Of a stretch of DNA of 64,000 nt, positions 7,262-15,475 are shown piece by piece (the first letter of the stretch is position 1; each line of letters starts with the position of its first letter). The DNA comes from Labilibaculum euxinicum (GTDB taxonomy: Bacteria > Bacteroidota > Bacteroidia > Bacteroidales > Marinifilaceae). The translations under genes and the position numbers were made by a program. The stretch covers positions 124,001-188,000 of the forward strand of contig NZ_WTCR01000009.1 in assembly GCF_009795715.1 (NCBI RefSeq), read 5' to 3'. The notes beneath the pieces were generated by a model that saw only the letters and a program-made list of their open reading frames with translations, ran no database searches and was not told where the DNA came from.

Positions 7262-8470
7262 ATGACCAAAATAACAGAAACACTTTCCATTCAAGAAGCC
7301 AGAAAACTGGTATTATTATCACAAAAGCTGCCTCCGGTAAAGCAGAAGGGTACAACACTTGAAGCTACCCTGTCGGCCATTGAGCATCTTGGTTATATTC
7401 AAATTGACACCATTTCGGTGATTCAGCGGGCTCATCATCATACATTATGGAATCGGAATCCCGGTTATGAAACTTCCCACCTGGAGAAACTGATTGCTGA
7501 CAAAAAAGTTTTTGAATATTGGTCTCATGCAGCCGCTTATTTACCTATGTGTGATTACCGTTTCAGTTTGGTTCGTAAACAGGAAATTGCAAGCGGCAAG
7601 CAGAAGCATTGGTACGATCGCGATGAGAAGATGATGAAATTGGTGTTGCATCGCATTACCAACGAAGGTCCCTTAATGGCGAAGGATTTTGAGCATACCG
7701 GTAAAAAGAAAATGGATTGGGCAAGTAAACCTGCCAAACGTGCTTTGGAATATCTGTTTATGCAGGGCGATCTGATGATTCCTTACCGGCAAAATTTCCA
7801 CAAAGTTTATGATCTTATTGAAAGAGTACTGCCTGAGGATATTGATACCTCAGCGCCTTTGCAGGATGAGTATGCACGTTTTCTAATCACACGCTACCTG
7901 CAGGCCAACGGATTGGGACAAGCCTCTGAAATGGTCTATTTACTGAAAAACACCAAGGCACTTATTTCTTCCGCTTTGCAGGAAATGCATTCGAATGGTG
8001 AATTGGTGCAAGTTGCTGTTGGTGAAAATAACTACTACGCTTTGCAGGATTCGCTTGAATTGTTGAAAAAGCCTTTGTCCCGCAGCAAACTAAAAATACT
8101 GTCACCATTTGATAATTTGTTGATTCAACGTAAGCGCATGCAAACAATTTTTGATTTTAATTATCAGATTGAGTGTTATGTGCCCGAGCCAAAACGCCGG
8201 TATGGTTATTTTTCACTTCCCATTTTGTGGGATGGAAGTTTAATTGCTCGAATGGATTGTAAAGCGGATCGAAAAGAATCACTCTTTCATATTCAGCATC
8301 TTGCATTGGAGTCTGGATTGGTGAAAACCGAAGCTTTCACACTTGCGCTTTGTAAAGAACTTGAATCTTTTATGCAATTTAATAATTGCAGTAATCTTAA
8401 GTTACACAAAACCACGCCAAGCAACTTTAAACCTGTATTTCAAGCTGTAATTAACAGTTTAATCAGGTGA
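7262..8470 (+). CDS. YcaQ-type DNA glycosylase / winged-helix protein (HTH_42 family)
   Basis: The start is taken at ATG 7262 (MTKITETLSIQEARKL) with AGGAAG 8-13 bases upstream; a TTG at 7232 would add ten unlikely residues. At 402 aa the length fits the family. Family hallmarks are the early IQIDTISV segment carrying the Q-x-D motif used by YcaQ-like interstrand-crosslink glycosylases, the HHTLWNRNPGY and YWSHAAAYLP blocks, and repeated winged-helix units. Known relatives unhook DNA crosslinks or excise alkylated bases; here this is by family only. It is a single gene with its own promoter, convergent with the small Cys-rich gene at 8517-8831. Confidence 0.87.
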   Translation: MTKITETLSIQEARKLVLLSQKLPPVKQKGTTLEATLSAIEHLGYIQIDTISVIQRAHHHTLWNRNPGYETSHLEKLIADKKVFEYWSHAAAYLPMCDYRFSLVRKQEIASGKQKHWYDRDEKMMKLVLHRITNEGPLMAKDFEHTGKKKMDWASKPAKRALEYLFMQGDLMIPYRQNFHKVYDLIERVLPEDIDTSAPLQDEYARFLITRYLQANGLGQASEMVYLLKNTKALISSALQEMHSNGELVQVAVGENNYYALQDSLELLKKPLSRSKLKILSPFDNLLIQRKRMQTIFDFNYQIECYVPEPKRRYGYFSLPILWDGSLIARMDCKADRKESLFHIQHLALESGLVKTEAFTLALCKELESFMQFNNCSNLKLHKTTPSNFKPVFQAVINSLIR

Positions 8471-8516
8471 CAAATACGGAAAACAAATTTCTGCAGTACA
8501 AAGTAATAGAATGCAA

Positions 8517-8831
8517 TTACTCCCGTTCACTTCCTATTTTAGAAACGACACTCATTTTGCTCATCATATATTCATGTGAGTTTTTGGTATGTGGTATGGT
8601 ACAATCAGAGCAATTTTTAAACCCGTTTGTATATTTAAAATTACCTCCACACTTATCTTTTAGCATGTATAATGGGCAATAGCAAAACAAACAATTAAAT
8701 TCTTCTTCGTTTTCTACTTTGTGACAAGGGAAATACTCACACTTTTTATTCTGGAAAAACTTGTAATTTTCTGACATATCTCTACTGCTTTTTTCTCTGA
8801 ATTCTTGATCCATTGGATCAATTTCATACAA
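8517..8831 (-). CDS. Cysteine-rich small domain protein
   Basis: The protein has 104 residues and eight cysteines in the arrangement C-x4-C, C-x2-C-x-C, C, C-x2-C, within CEYFPCHK, FNCLFCYCPLY, KCGGNF and NCSDCTIPH. This is the Cys_rich_small family found beside cobalamin or radical-SAM genes in some anaerobes and thought to bind metal. The SENYKFFQNKKCEYFPCHK start region is typical, so the true start could be the Met at residue 19 rather than residue 1. The neighbours give no pathway hint. The overlapping plus-strand frame at 8467-8682 is a shadow. Confidence 0.82.
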   Translation of the reverse strand: MYEIDPMDQEFREKSSRDMSENYKFFQNKKCEYFPCHKVENEEEFNCLFCYCPLYMLKDKCGGNFKYTNGFKNCSDCTIPHTKNSHEYMMSKMSVVSKIGSERE

Positions 8832-9288
8832 AGCTAACCACTGGAATTATTTATTCCAATCAAATATATTTTTTATTGGAATTATTGGTCTTCATAAAGA
8901 TTGTTTTTGATCAATTTGATATTTGTTTGTGGAAGTATTTAATTGGCTTTAAAGGTGAATTCTCATAGAATTGCATATTGGTAAAACTGTTTAAAGTGCC
9001 TAAATAGGTTCTACACAACAAATATGTATGACATTCAACTAATTTACAAAATTGGAGAAAAACACCTTTTTTTATAGTCTTATAAAAATCAATCAATGAG
9101 TGTGTTGTTGCTGTGTGAATAGTGATAGTGGGTGCTTTTATTGGCTTTTTGTATTTATTAAACTACTTTTGTGGTGTAGAAACAATTTAAGACTTAAGAA
9201 TGTTTTAAGCTTTATGCTTTGAAGACAGCATACTTAAATTGTTGTAAAACGGGATTCAATCCTAACAATTAATATAAACACAGTTTTT
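8832..9288. other. Long intergenic region upstream of the racemase operon
   Basis: 457 AT-rich bases with no supported gene; the minus frame at 8911-9096 has no family features. The right part holds the likely promoter of the 9289-13181 operon, leaving a leader of about 110 bases. CTTAAGAATGTTTTAAG near 9191-9207 is an inverted repeat in that leader. Confidence 0.4.
9140..9171 (+). promoter_or_regulatory. Bacteroidota-type promoter for the GNAT-deacylase-racemase operon
   Basis: The -7 box TACTTTTG (9164-9171) matches TAnnTTTG exactly. ATTG at 9140-9143 is one base off the -33 TTTG, with a 20-base spacer. Transcription would start near 9178. Confidence 0.5.
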
Positions 9289-9729
9289 ATGGTAAATTAT
9301 AAAACGTACACTTCAATTTCAAAACCTGATAGTATAGAAAGAGAAGCTATTGTGAGCTTTTTGTATACTCATTTAGATGAATACGGAGATGCTAAGGAAG
9401 ATATCGAAAAGGCAATTATTTATGCAGTTAAGGATGAACCGGCAGGTGGCGGTTTTGTTTTAGTTGCTAAGGAAAATGATGAAATAGTTGGTGCTGTTGT
9501 GATTAACCGAACTGGAATGGAAGGTTATATTCCTGAGAATATTTTAGTGTACATAGCTGTACATGAATCTCAAAGAGGAAAAGGTTTAGGTAAAGGCTTA
9601 ATGAAAGAGGTGATTAAAATTAGTAATGGTGATATTGCTTTGCATGTTGAGCCCGAAAACCCAGCCAGATTTTTATACGAAAAAGTAGGTTTTAGCAGTA
9701 AGTATGTAGAAATGCGCTTGAAAAAATAA
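9289..9729 (+). CDS. GNAT family N-acetyltransferase
   Basis: A 146-residue single GNAT domain. Acetyl-CoA binding motif A is seen as ILVYIAVHESQRGKGLGKGLM (Q/R-x-x-G-x-G/A as QRGKGLG), followed by the usual C-terminal NPARFLYEKVGF segment. The product probably N-acetylates an amine or amino acid. It is the first gene of a four-gene plus-strand run: an M20 N-acyl amino acid deacylase begins 61 bp later, then two racemases. That context suggests the acetyl acceptor is an amino acid whose N-acyl form is handled by the deacylase. Specificity is inference. Confidence 0.88.
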   Translation: MVNYKTYTSISKPDSIEREAIVSFLYTHLDEYGDAKEDIEKAIIYAVKDEPAGGGFVLVAKENDEIVGAVVINRTGMEGYIPENILVYIAVHESQRGKGLGKGLMKEVIKISNGDIALHVEPENPARFLYEKVGFSSKYVEMRLKK

Positions 9730-9790
9730 AGGCATGCCTATTTGTGCAATTGATATTTTTAATTGAACAGCATTCTATAATATCTGGTAC

Positions 9791-10924
9791 ATGAACAAGA
9801 AAATTATTGCACTTCGACGAGAATTACATAAATATCCCGAAGTTTCAAATGGAGAATATCAGACCACTGACCGGATTGTAAACTTCATAAATGAGTACAA
9901 GCCCGATGAGGTGATCAGACTCGGAGATAAAGGCGTATTATTTGTTTTTCAGGGAGCAGAACAGGGGAAAACCGTGATGTTTAGATGTGAGTTGGATGCT
10001 CTTCCAATTCAGGAAATTTCAGGACTTGAATATGCTTCTGTAAACAAGGGAATCTCTCATGTATGTGGACACGATGGACATATGGCCATAGTAGCTGGTT
10101 TGGCTCAGAAAATATCGAATGACAGGCCGGTCAAAGGGAAAGTTATTTTACTTTTTCAACCAGCCGAAGAGGTGGAGCAGGGTGCATGTGATGTATTGGA
10201 AAATGTGAATTTCAAAAACAATGAGCCCGATTACCTGTTTGCACTGCACAATATACCTGGACTTAAGAAGCATAAAATAGTTCTTAAAAAGGGAAGTTTT
10301 GCTTCCGGATCAAAAGGTATGATTGTTAAACTTACCGGTAAAACATCTCATGCGGCAGAACCCCAGGATGGAGTTAGTCCTGCTGGTGCAATTTCTCAAA
10401 TAATAAGCAAACTGCATAGGTTGAGAGCAGATAAAAGCCTTTTTAGCGATTTTATTTTACTAACTATCATCCACATTCAATTGGGTGAAATATCTTTTGG
10501 TACTTCTCCGGGTTATGCCGAAATGAGAATTACATTGCGTGCTTTTGAAAACGAAGACTTAAGATTGCTTACTTCCTTGTGTGAGAAGATAGTAAAGGAA
10601 ATAGCGGAACTGGAAGGATTGGCTTGTGAAATAAACTATACCGAAGTATTTCCTGCAACCATGAATAGTAATGGTTGTGTTGATATTGTAGAACAAGCGG
10701 CAAAACAGAATGGTTTGGATGTAGAGCATATCAAGACTCCTTATAAGTGGTCTGAAGACTTTGGCTACTATACCGAAAAGTTCAATGCCTGTTATTTTGG
10801 ATTGGGTTCTGGAAATGAACAGCCTCAACTTCATAATCCCGATTTCGATTTTCCTGATGATATTATGGAAACAGGAATAAATCTATTTTATACTATCTAT
10901 AAAAGTACTTTTAGTCATGATTGA
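9791..10924 (+). CDS. M20 family N-acyl-amino acid amidohydrolase
   Basis: At 377 residues it has the length of the M20D amidohydrolases. Seen motifs are the N-terminal LRRELHKYPEVS, then VCGHDGHMA with the metal-binding Cys and His pair, FQPAEEVEQGA with the catalytic and metal Glu, LFALHNIPG, and SHAAEPQDGVSPAGAI in the lid/dimer domain. It likely removes an acyl group from an N-acyl amino acid in the cytoplasm (no signal peptide). It lies 61 bp after the acetyltransferase gene, and its last 8 bases overlap the start of the alanine-racemase-like gene, so the two are probably translationally coupled. Confidence 0.9.
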   Translation: MNKKIIALRRELHKYPEVSNGEYQTTDRIVNFINEYKPDEVIRLGDKGVLFVFQGAEQGKTVMFRCELDALPIQEISGLEYASVNKGISHVCGHDGHMAIVAGLAQKISNDRPVKGKVILLFQPAEEVEQGACDVLENVNFKNNEPDYLFALHNIPGLKKHKIVLKKGSFASGSKGMIVKLTGKTSHAAEPQDGVSPAGAISQIISKLHRLRADKSLFSDFILLTIIHIQLGEISFGTSPGYAEMRITLRAFENEDLRLLTSLCEKIVKEIAELEGLACEINYTEVFPATMNSNGCVDIVEQAAKQNGLDVEHIKTPYKWSEDFGYYTEKFNACYFGLGSGNEQPQLHNPDFDFPDDIMETGINLFYTIYKSTFSHD

Positions 10925-12068
10925 TAATTCCATAATATCACTAAGTGAAAAATCAATCGAAAATAACATTTCATTTCTGCGATCGAAACTTGGTGATACA
11001 GTAAAAATTTCAGCAGTAGTAAAAGCCAATGCTTATGGACATGGGATCGAACAAATTGTTCCCGTATTCGAGAAGTATGGCATTGATCATTATTCAGTGT
11101 TCTATTACAGCGAAGCTATCCGTGTTTACAATTGCCTTCACAAATCATCTTCAATAATGGTTATGGGATGGTTGAGCGAAAAGGATATTAAAGATGCAAT
11201 CGAAAAAGAAATAGAATTCTTTGTATTTAATATAGAGCGCTTGCAGTTGGCTGTAAAATATGCCAAAGAACTTGGTGTAAAAGCCAAAATTCATCTCGAA
11301 ACAGAAACAGGCATGAATCGTTCAGGATTAAATATGAATGAATTAAATACTGCCATTGCTGTTATCAAAGAGAATACTGACCATATCGAGCTAACGGGAT
11401 TCTGTACGCATCTGGCTGGAGCAGAAAGTGTTTCAAACCATTTCAGAATACAGAATCAGTTGCAAAAGTATCAGGAAATGGCGACAGAATTGGATGCAAA
11501 CAATTTGAAACCAAAGTATAAACATGTTGCTAATTCTGCTGCAAGTTTTGTTTATCCCGATACAAGAATGGATTTGGTAAGAGTTGGGATCATGCTTTAT
11601 GGGTTTTGGTCGAGTACCGAAGTCTTCATTCAGTATATTAATCATCAGGAGGATAGGATTGATCCGTTAAAAAGAATACTTGGATGGAAAAGTCAGATAA
11701 TGGCTGTTAAAGAAATTAAAAGCGGCGAATTTGTAGGATATGGAATTTCATATCTCGCTCAATCCAACATTAAAACAGCATTGGTTCCAGTTGGGTATTC
11801 TTTTGGTTATAGTCGTTCATTGAGTAACAAAGGTCGTGTTCTCATTCATGGTCACCAATGCAGTGTGATTGGTGTTGTAAACATGAATATGATGATAATT
11901 GATGTGACTCATGTGGAAAATGTGAAAGTAGGAGATGAAGTTGTTTTGATTGGAAAGCAGGACAAATTAGAAATAAAGGTGAGTGCTTTTAGTGAAATCA
12001 GTGATGAGCTCAATTATGAAATATTAGCGCATCTATCAGAAAGTATAACTCGTAGAGTAATCAATTAA
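10917..12068 (+). CDS. Alanine racemase-like fold type III PLP enzyme
   Basis: A 383-residue fold-type III racemase: residues 1-240 form the PLP barrel, the rest the C-terminal beta domain. The PLP lysine is in AVVKANAYGHG (~residue 39). The phosphate/dimer segment is VRVGIMLYGF, and the catalytic Tyr segment reads VGYSFGYSR where VGYADGYPR is usual. GVVNMNMMIIDVT differs from the usual C/S-M-D version, so substrate range may not be plain alanine. It overlaps the M20 gene by 8 bp and precedes a second, different racemase by 12 bp. The chromosome's housekeeping alr is probably elsewhere, since this copy sits in a specialised operon (inference). Confidence 0.88.
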   Translation: MIDNSIISLSEKSIENNISFLRSKLGDTVKISAVVKANAYGHGIEQIVPVFEKYGIDHYSVFYYSEAIRVYNCLHKSSSIMVMGWLSEKDIKDAIEKEIEFFVFNIERLQLAVKYAKELGVKAKIHLETETGMNRSGLNMNELNTAIAVIKENTDHIELTGFCTHLAGAESVSNHFRIQNQLQKYQEMATELDANNLKPKYKHVANSAASFVYPDTRMDLVRVGIMLYGFWSSTEVFIQYINHQEDRIDPLKRILGWKSQIMAVKEIKSGEFVGYGISYLAQSNIKTALVPVGYSFGYSRSLSNKGRVLIHGHQCSVIGVVNMNMMIIDVTHVENVKVGDEVVLIGKQDKLEIKVSAFSEISDELNYEILAHLSESITRRVIN

Positions 12069-12080
12069 AACATAGAAGTA

Positions 12081-13181
12081 ATGGCTTTTGTAACTTTAGA
12101 TATTAAGAAATTAAAATCAAACTTTGATTATCTTGATTCTCTTTTTAAAAAAAATGGAATTGAATGGTCAATTGTGTCGAAAATGTTGTGTGGTAATAAA
12201 GAATTTTTAACCGAATTGTTAAAGTTCGATTTTACTCAGATATGTGATTCCCGGGTTTCCAACTTAAAAGTGATCAAATCGATCAATCCCAACATTGAAA
12301 CCATTTACATTAAGCCTCCGGCAAAACGCTCAATTTCGAGTGTGGTGAAGTATGCCGATATTAGTGTAAATACAGAGTTTGAGACCATTAAGCTTTTGTC
12401 AGAAGAAGCCAAAAAGCAGAAAAAAACTCACAAAATCATCATAATGATTGAGTTGGGAGAACTTCGAGAAGGAGTTTTGGGCGAAGATTTCATTGCTTTT
12501 TACGAAAGTGTTTTTAGGCTGGATAATATTCAGGTGATTGGAATTGGTGCAAATCTGTCTTGTTTGTACGGTGTTTTACCAAATCACGACAAATTAATTC
12601 AGTTGAGCCTGTACGAACAGTTGATTGAAGCAAAATTCAATAAGCAAATTCCTTATGTATCAGGAGGTTCCTCGGTAACTATTCCACTTATCTTTCAAAA
12701 TTTACTGCCGAAAGGAATTAATCATTTTAGGGTTGGAGAAACTTTATTTTTAGGAACAGATGTTTACAACAATACAAAATTCGAAAAAATGCATTCTGAT
12801 GTATTTCGTCTGTACTCAGAAATAATAGAATTGATTGAAAAGCCGACTGTCCCAATGGGTGAATTTGGGACAAATTTAGAAGGGGACAGTTATGAAATTG
12901 ATAAAACGAATATTGGAGAAACCTCGTACAGGGCAATAGTTGATTTAGGATTGCTTGATGTTGAGGTGAGTCATCTCGAATTGGTTGATAAGAGCTTAAA
13001 AATTTCAGGAGCAAGTTCCGATATGATTGTAATTGATCTGGACGATAACAAAAATAAATACAAAGAGGGTGATTTGATTGAGTTTGACATGGATTACATG
13101 GGAATACTTAGGATTCTAAACTCAAGATATATCGAAAAAAGAGTGAAGACTGTCGCGAACAAAAAAGCCTGTGTACTATAA
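12081..13181 (+). CDS. Alanine/ornithine racemase-family PLP enzyme
   Basis: The protein has 366 residues with a fold-type III PLP barrel. The likely PLP lysine is in WSIVSKMLCGN near residue 34. The blocks KVIKSINPNIETIYIKPP, IMIELGELREGVL, SGGSSVTIPL and NHFRVGETLFLG match the ornithine/alanine racemase (YhfX/Orr-like) group rather than classical alanine racemase. It is the last gene of the run from 9289. Two racemases of separate subfamilies together with an acetylase and a deacylase point to interconversion of a D/L amino acid, possibly a basic one. The substrate cannot be told from the sequence. Confidence 0.85.
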   Translation: MAFVTLDIKKLKSNFDYLDSLFKKNGIEWSIVSKMLCGNKEFLTELLKFDFTQICDSRVSNLKVIKSINPNIETIYIKPPAKRSISSVVKYADISVNTEFETIKLLSEEAKKQKKTHKIIIMIELGELREGVLGEDFIAFYESVFRLDNIQVIGIGANLSCLYGVLPNHDKLIQLSLYEQLIEAKFNKQIPYVSGGSSVTIPLIFQNLLPKGINHFRVGETLFLGTDVYNNTKFEKMHSDVFRLYSEIIELIEKPTVPMGEFGTNLEGDSYEIDKTNIGETSYRAIVDLGLLDVEVSHLELVDKSLKISGASSDMIVIDLDDNKNKYKEGDLIEFDMDYMGILRILNSRYIEKRVKTVANKKACVL

Positions 13182-13257
13182 GGTTTTCTCAAGTCTTGGG
13201 CCATTTCGTGAGTTTACAGTTCGTTGATTATTAATTGGAGATACTCGCTTCAATAAG

Positions 13258-13287
13258 CTTGCATTAAATGCAAATTAGTTATTTTTG
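13258..13287 (+). promoter_or_regulatory. MarR gene promoter with overlapping palindromic operator
   Basis: TTGCATT-A-AATGCAA (13259-13273) is a perfect 7-bp inverted repeat with one central base, of MarR-box type. CTTG (13258-13261) could be the -33 box and TATTTTTG (13280-13287) is an exact TAnnTTTG -7 box, with an 18-base spacer. The palindrome covers the -33 box, so the MarR protein encoded at 13325 could repress its own gene. Confidence 0.55.
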
Positions 13288-13324
13288 TCCTGAAAATGAG
13301 TTTTGTCGATTAGATTTACAATGA

Positions 13325-13837
13325 ATGGATTATAAAAATATTATTGTTAAGATTAGAAGGATTATTCGATCTATTAATTTAGAATCAAAGAAAACCCAAA
13401 AGGATCACGGAGTAAGTATTCCGCAGATACTATGTTTGGAATGTCTTAAGAATTCTCCTAACTATCAGGCAACTCAAAAATCGATAAGAGATCAGCTGAA
13501 TCTTAATTCCAGCACCATTACAGGTATAATAAGTCGATTGGAAAAGAAGGGAATGCTGGCCCGCCTTCCGAAAGCTGGAGATCGAAGAACTACTTTGATT
13601 GCACTAACCTCTACGGGTGATAATCTTTTAAAGGCAACTCCGGATTTACTGCAGCAACGTCTGGCTTTAAAACTAAAAAAAATATCCGATGAGGAGCTGG
13701 AACTAATCGGTAAATCGTTGGATATATTGGTTAATATGCTCGAAATAGAAGACTTGGAAGCTTCTCCCTTGCTAACTGCAGAGGATGTCATTCAGGAAGA
13801 GGTTAAATTGGAGAATTTAGATGATGAAATATTATAA
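13325..13837 (+). CDS. MarR family transcriptional regulator
   Basis: A 170-residue winged-helix regulator. The recognition helix lies in the block LNSSTITGIISRLEKKGMLAR (~60-80), followed by the wing PKAGDRRTTLIALTSTGDNLL, which is diagnostic for MarR. The C-terminus after ~150 is an acidic tail (ASPLLTAEDVIQEEVKLE) longer than usual. The gene has its own palindromic operator and promoter at 13258-13287. It is 143 bp downstream of the racemase operon and convergent with the isoprenoid-type gene, so its targets besides itself are not obvious. The ligand is unknown. Confidence 0.9.
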   Translation: MDYKNIIVKIRRIIRSINLESKKTQKDHGVSIPQILCLECLKNSPNYQATQKSIRDQLNLNSSTITGIISRLEKKGMLARLPKAGDRRTTLIALTSTGDNLLKATPDLLQQRLALKLKKISDEELELIGKSLDILVNMLEIEDLEASPLLTAEDVIQEEVKLENLDDEIL

Positions 13838-13858
13838 AATTAGTATCTGCTAAAGAAT

Positions 13859-13891
13859 AAAAAGGACTTTTCGAAATGGAAAGTCTTTTTT
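13859..13891. terminator. Bidirectional intrinsic terminator
   Basis: A hairpin made of AAAGGACTTTTC and GGAAAGTCTTTTTT with a short loop, A-rich on the left and T-rich on the right. It sits between the convergent MarR gene and the isoprenoid-type gene and can serve both. Confidence 0.7.
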
Positions 13892-13893
13892 GA

Positions 13894-15117
13894 TTAAGCG
13901 TTGCACCTGCTTAGTCGATATTCATCAATTTTTTGGAGCATTAAATCCCGGAAAGTTTCCAAATCTGTTTTTCGTTTGTGAAGAAAGGAAAAACGGAAAG
14001 GAGCATGTTTTTCTATTTTCAGAATAAAATCGTCGCTGAAATCTTCCTGATTTTCGAAAATTGAGACTAAAAACAACAAAGCAAAACTCTTTTTAATCAA
14101 ACTTTGAAAAGATATTTCATCAGGATATAAATTGCTTACGCTTTGCTGAAATGTTTTGCCTAGAAAATAAGTTTTACAAATTAACTTGTCCAAATTTCCG
14201 TAAGGTAGCTTTCTTGAAAAACAAGTCATAACTCCATCCAGATAATCTTGTCGGGCATCCTGTAAATCGTCTAAAATCTGAAGAAAAGCGCCGTATTCAT
14301 ATAAAAAATGCAATTGCTTTTCGTCTAAATTGCCTAGCACCAAATAACCATCAGCAATTACCGAGCTGGCACCTTTGCTGATACAGATCTTAAAGGTTTC
14401 TTCTTCAGAAAGCATAGGTTTATCGCTTACCAATGCAAGACTTTGAGTTTGGGCATCGTGAATGGCAAGCAGACTATGATAGACTTCAGGGTAATTTTCC
14501 CGATCGAACTCAGATTCAATCATTTCTACTAAATCGTAAATTTGCTGTTCTGTGCCGGATTCCGATTTTACAGATTCTCCTTCCAACCGCAAAGCAAATC
14601 GTTGGCAAAAATTGATTTTTTCTTCCTTATTAATGCTTGCATCATCAATTAGATTGTCGGTGTATGGATACAAAAGGCTGTAGGCCAAAAGCGAAGGTGT
14701 AATTTTGATTTCTTTTCCAAAAAATGATTGCAGGCCAAGCATGATCCACACATTTCGTAATGCCTGAAAAATTTCAGTATTGCCCAAATTCGGATCGAAA
14801 AGCCATGCTTTTTGAATAAAATCTTTCGTGGCATCGAGCATTTCATCGGAAAATATAAGTTCAAGTTGATCAGAGGAGTACGATAAAGCTTCTTTGAAAA
14901 ATATTTGTGTTTTTCGCAGTATTTCCAATTTGTTGGGCTGTTCAAAACTTGCTTCATTTTGCACAAACTTTATAAAGCGATCGAATTTTGATTCCCATAT
15001 TCGTTTTTCTAAATAGGAAAATCGTTTTCCTGTTGCAGGAAAATGCTCCGGACAATTCTTCCAGATGCTAATGAATTGGTCTTGGATCTTGTTATAAAGT
15101 TCTGATTGATTGATCAT
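13894..15117 (-). CDS. Class 1 isoprenoid biosynthesis-type enzyme
   Basis: The protein has 407 residues and is all helical. Two Asp-rich motifs of the isoprenoid synthase fold are visible: TDNLIDD at 153-159 and DDLQD at 283-287 within GAFLQILDDLQDARQDYLDG. Between them lie HDAQTQSL and KGASSVIADGYLVLG, typical of trans-prenyltransferase or terpene-synthase helices. It differs from IspA-like proteins in having an N-terminal ~130-residue helical extension. It may make or cyclise a prenyl diphosphate, but product and activity are unknown. It stands alone, convergent with the MarR gene and divergent from a 2-hydroxyacid dehydrogenase, so context does not give a pathway. Confidence 0.75.
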   Translation of the reverse strand: MINQSELYNKIQDQFISIWKNCPEHFPATGKRFSYLEKRIWESKFDRFIKFVQNEASFEQPNKLEILRKTQIFFKEALSYSSDQLELIFSDEMLDATKDFIQKAWLFDPNLGNTEIFQALRNVWIMLGLQSFFGKEIKITPSLLAYSLLYPYTDNLIDDASINKEEKINFCQRFALRLEGESVKSESGTEQQIYDLVEMIESEFDRENYPEVYHSLLAIHDAQTQSLALVSDKPMLSEEETFKICISKGASSVIADGYLVLGNLDEKQLHFLYEYGAFLQILDDLQDARQDYLDGVMTCFSRKLPYGNLDKLICKTYFLGKTFQQSVSNLYPDEISFQSLIKKSFALLFLVSIFENQEDFSDDFILKIEKHAPFRFSFLHKRKTDLETFRDLMLQKIDEYRLSRCNA

Positions 15118-15475
15118 GATGAAAGAGAATAATCAGTTGTTGTGAATAGTAGTTCGTTATTTTTTTAATGGCTGATAACCAGAGTAATTTAGCTGGTAGA
15201 TATCTCAATGTAAAAGTTTAAAAATTAAGCATATTGTAAATCAATCTAATACTTTACACCTAAAATCTAACGATCTATTGTGAATACAAGTTGAAAAAAA
15301 TACCTGAGATTGTAAATTAAAATCGTTTAATCGGACTTATTACCCGTCAAAACAGACTTTTGTATTGATGTTGTAGAATAGATGTTATTGCATTGATAGT
15401 GATGTATGTTTTTTTTACTTTGCTTAACTCAAATCATATTCGGTTTGAAGCAACTTAAAAACAAATTATAAACGG
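15118..15475. other. Divergent intergenic region
   Basis: 358 AT-rich bases without a gene. For the plus direction a possible promoter is ATTG (15392-15395), 19-base spacer, then TTACTTTG (15415-15422), one base off TAnnTTTG. No clear regulatory palindrome was seen. Confidence 0.35.

Noticed and set aside
8467..8682. 71-aa plus-strand frame after the YcaQ-type gene
   Set aside because: It is opposite to the Cys-rich small gene, whose Cys pattern is much stronger evidence.
8911..9096. 61-aa minus-strand frame
   Set aside because: AT-rich chance frame without conserved features.
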